From Calditrichaceae bacterium (GTDB taxonomy: Bacteria > Calditrichota > Calditrichia > Calditrichales > Calditrichaceae), in contig JANTFQ010000116.1 in assembly GCA_024763405.1 (NCBI GenBank), forward strand, positions 1 to 7,240: a DNA stretch of 7,240 bases, read 5' to 3'. The notes beneath the pieces were generated by a model, which searched no databases, was not told the DNA's origin, and saw only the letters and a list, made by a program, of their open reading frames with translations. Each line of letters opens with the position of its first letter. Position 1 is the first letter of the stretch. Of this stretch, positions 5,873 through 7,240 are shown in pieces. The position numbers and the translations under genes were made by a program.

Positions 5873-7240
5873 CTATTCAATTTCCACCGTATCTTTTTCG
5901 ATATGCAGATTTTCCACGATAAAGGTCTGGCGATCCGGCGTGTTTTTTCCCATATAGTACTGTAATAATTTTGGAATGGAAGTTTTTTCCTGAAGCAGTA
6001 AGGGTTCCAGCCGCATTTCATCACCGATAAAACGGCCGAATTCGCCAGGGGAAATTTCTCCCAGACCCTTAAAGCGTGTGACCTCTGCGGTTTTGCCCAG
6101 TTTCTCCATAGCCGTTAGTTTTTCATTTTCATCATAGCAGTAGATGGTTTCTTTTTTATTACGCACCCGGAACAGCGGGGTTTCCAAAACATACACGTGT
6201 CCGTTTTTAACCAAATCCGGGAAGAATTGTAAAAAGAAAGTCATCATCAACAGGCGGATATGCATTCCGTCCACATCGGCGTCGGTGGCGATTACAATAT
6301 TATTATAGCGCAGTTCATCGATGCCGTTTTCGATGTTTAAAGCGTGCTGCAAAAGGTTAAATTCTTCGTTTTGATAAACGACTTTCTTCGTCAGCCCAAA
6401 AGAGTTCAGTGGTTTTCCACGCAGGCTGAACACGGCCTGTGTCTGCACATTACGCGATTTGGTGATGGACCCGCTGGCGGAATCCCCTTCGGTGATGAAA
6501 ATAGTGGTGTTAAAGCGCTCGTCATTTTTAGCGTCGTTGTAATGAATACGACAATCCCGCAGTTTTTTGTTATGCAGGTTTGCTTTTTTGGCGCGCTTAT
6601 TGGCCAGCTTTTTTATGCCGGACATTTCCTTGCGTTCCCGCTCGGACTGCGTGATGCGTTTAAGCAGGGCATTTGCGGTTTCGCTGTTTTTATGCAGAAA
6701 ATTATCTAATTCCTGTTTGACAAAATCAATAATGGTATTGCGTACGGTTTTTCCGTCGGGCGTCATATGCGTAGAACCAAGCCGTGTTTTGGTCTGGGAT
6801 TCGAACACCGGCTCCTGAATACGGATGCTAATGGCACCAATAACCGAAGCGCGGATATCGGAGGCGTCAAAATCCTTTTTATAGAAATCACGAACGGTTT
6901 TAACCAGTGCTTCCCGGAAGGCCGCCAGGTGTGTGCCGCCCTGGGTGGTGAATTGGCCGTTAACGAAGGAATAGTATTCTTCACCGTACTGGCTTCCGTG
7001 TGTCAGGGCAATCTCGATTTCCTCGCTCTTTAAATGAATAATGGGGTAGCGCAGATTTTCAGGATCGGTTTTGCGGCTAATTAAATCCAAAAGCCCGTTT
7101 TTGGAATAGAATTTTTTCTTGTTAAAAAGAATGGTAAGCCCGGCATTCAGGTACACATAGTTCCAGAGTTGGTTTTCGATAAACTCTGGCAGAAAACGAT
7201 AGTTTTTAAACACCTCCTCATCCGGCCGGAAATAGATACA
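5873..7240 (-). CDS. parE: DNA topoisomerase IV subunit B (ParE), C-terminal 455 codons; 5' part beyond right edge
   Basis: ParE is the ATPase subunit of topoisomerase IV, which with ParC unlinks daughter chromosomes. The frame stays open to the right edge and begins CIYFRPDEEVF, the conserved end of the ATPase domain, so the GTG at 7213 is not a real start. About 170-190 residues, including the ATP-binding motifs, are outside. Visible parts are GGTHLAAFREAL (6940-6905) in the transducer domain, QTKTRLGS with the lysine that contacts ATP (near 6790), the Toprim motifs EGDSASG (6490-6470) and DADVD (6283-6269) that bind magnesium, and FKGLGE near the C-terminus. The blocks QAVFSLRGKPLNS and DADVDGMHIR, and the ending MGKNTPDRQ, resemble Bacteroidota ParE more than GyrB. 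The stop is TAG at 5875-5873. parC, often its neighbour, does not follow. GyrB is the only serious alternative. Confidence 0.93.
   Translation of the reverse strand, partial: CIYFRPDEEVFKNYRFLPEFIENQLWNYVYLNAGLTILFNKKKFYSKNGLLDLISRKTDPENLRYPIIHLKSEEIEIALTHGSQYGEEYYSFVNGQFTTQGGTHLAAFREALVKTVRDFYKKDFDASDIRASVIGAISIRIQEPVFESQTKTRLGSTHMTPDGKTVRNTIIDFVKQELDNFLHKNSETANALLKRITQSERERKEMSGIKKLANKRAKKANLHNKKLRDCRIHYNDAKNDERFNTTIFITEGDSASGSITKSRNVQTQAVFSLRGKPLNSFGLTKKVVYQNEEFNLLQHALNIENGIDELRYNNIVIATDADVDGMHIRLLMMTFFLQFFPDLVKNGHVYVLETPLFRVRNKKETIYCYDENEKLTAMEKLGKTAEVTRFKGLGEISPGEFGRFIGDEMRLEPLLLQEKTSIPKLLQYYMGKNTPDRQTFIVENLHIEKDTVEIE

Noticed and set aside
5824..6024. 66-codon minus-strand frame running past the parE stop
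   Set aside because: It is a shadow frame over the conserved C-terminus of ParE, with no homology I recognise.
6344..6709. 121-codon plus-strand frame antisense to parE
   Set aside because: It lies wholly opposite the conserved Toprim region of ParE; its length is explained by codon constraints of the real gene.
7211..7213. GTG as the start codon of the topoisomerase gene
   Set aside because: The frame continues upstream to the window edge with CIYFRPDEE, a conserved motif of the family, so the gene begins outside.

Overview
The window looks like a chromosomal segment from a member of the Bacteroidota or a close relative in the same super-group (Calditrichota or Ignavibacteriota cannot be excluded). 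Two things support this. One is a one-piece hybrid two-component system (HTCS) with a periplasmic propeller sensor and a C-terminal AraC-type DNA-binding domain. The other is a topoisomerase IV B subunit whose conserved blocks read like the Bacteroidota version. Base composition is moderate to AT-rich. Intergenic DNA is clearly more AT-rich than the genes.

All three recognisable genes are on the minus strand, so the order of transcription is right to left. (1) 5873-7240: parE, C-terminal 455 codons; the 5' part lies beyond the right edge. (2) 5537-5872: an intergenic gap with a cluster of strong hairpins that resembles a dispersed genomic repeat, plus a weak candidate promoter for the next gene. 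(3) 1100-5536: the 1478-residue HTCS, intact and with all catalytic residues in place. (4) 147-1099: a 953-base non-coding gap. (5) 1-146: the first 48 codons of a secreted protein with a clear signal peptide and Shine-Dalgarno sequence, cut by the left edge.

The most interesting signal is in the 953-base gap. The word GTTGC occurs at 536, 557, 599 and 620, exactly on a 21-base grid (one grid position, 578, is empty), and an inverted copy occupies 640-644. A 21-base direct-repeat spacing is two helical turns, the spacing used by AraC-family dimers. Read on the minus strand, the array ends 4 bases before a plausible promoter (TTGGAA at 531-526, TATATTTT at 506-499) that points towards the secreted gene. 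The inferred circuit is: the HTCS senses a ligand in the periplasm, its receiver is phosphorylated, its AraC domain binds the array, and it switches on the secreted protein and whatever follows it. HTCS genes of Bacteroidota typically control adjacent carbohydrate-use genes, so the truncated gene is the likely target. Its function cannot be read from 48 codons.

No novel enzyme system, CRISPR array, tRNA, rRNA or insertion sequence was found. Genes 1 and 3 are of known types. The parts that may be undescribed are the operator-like array, the long leader behind it, and the hairpin repeat next to parE.
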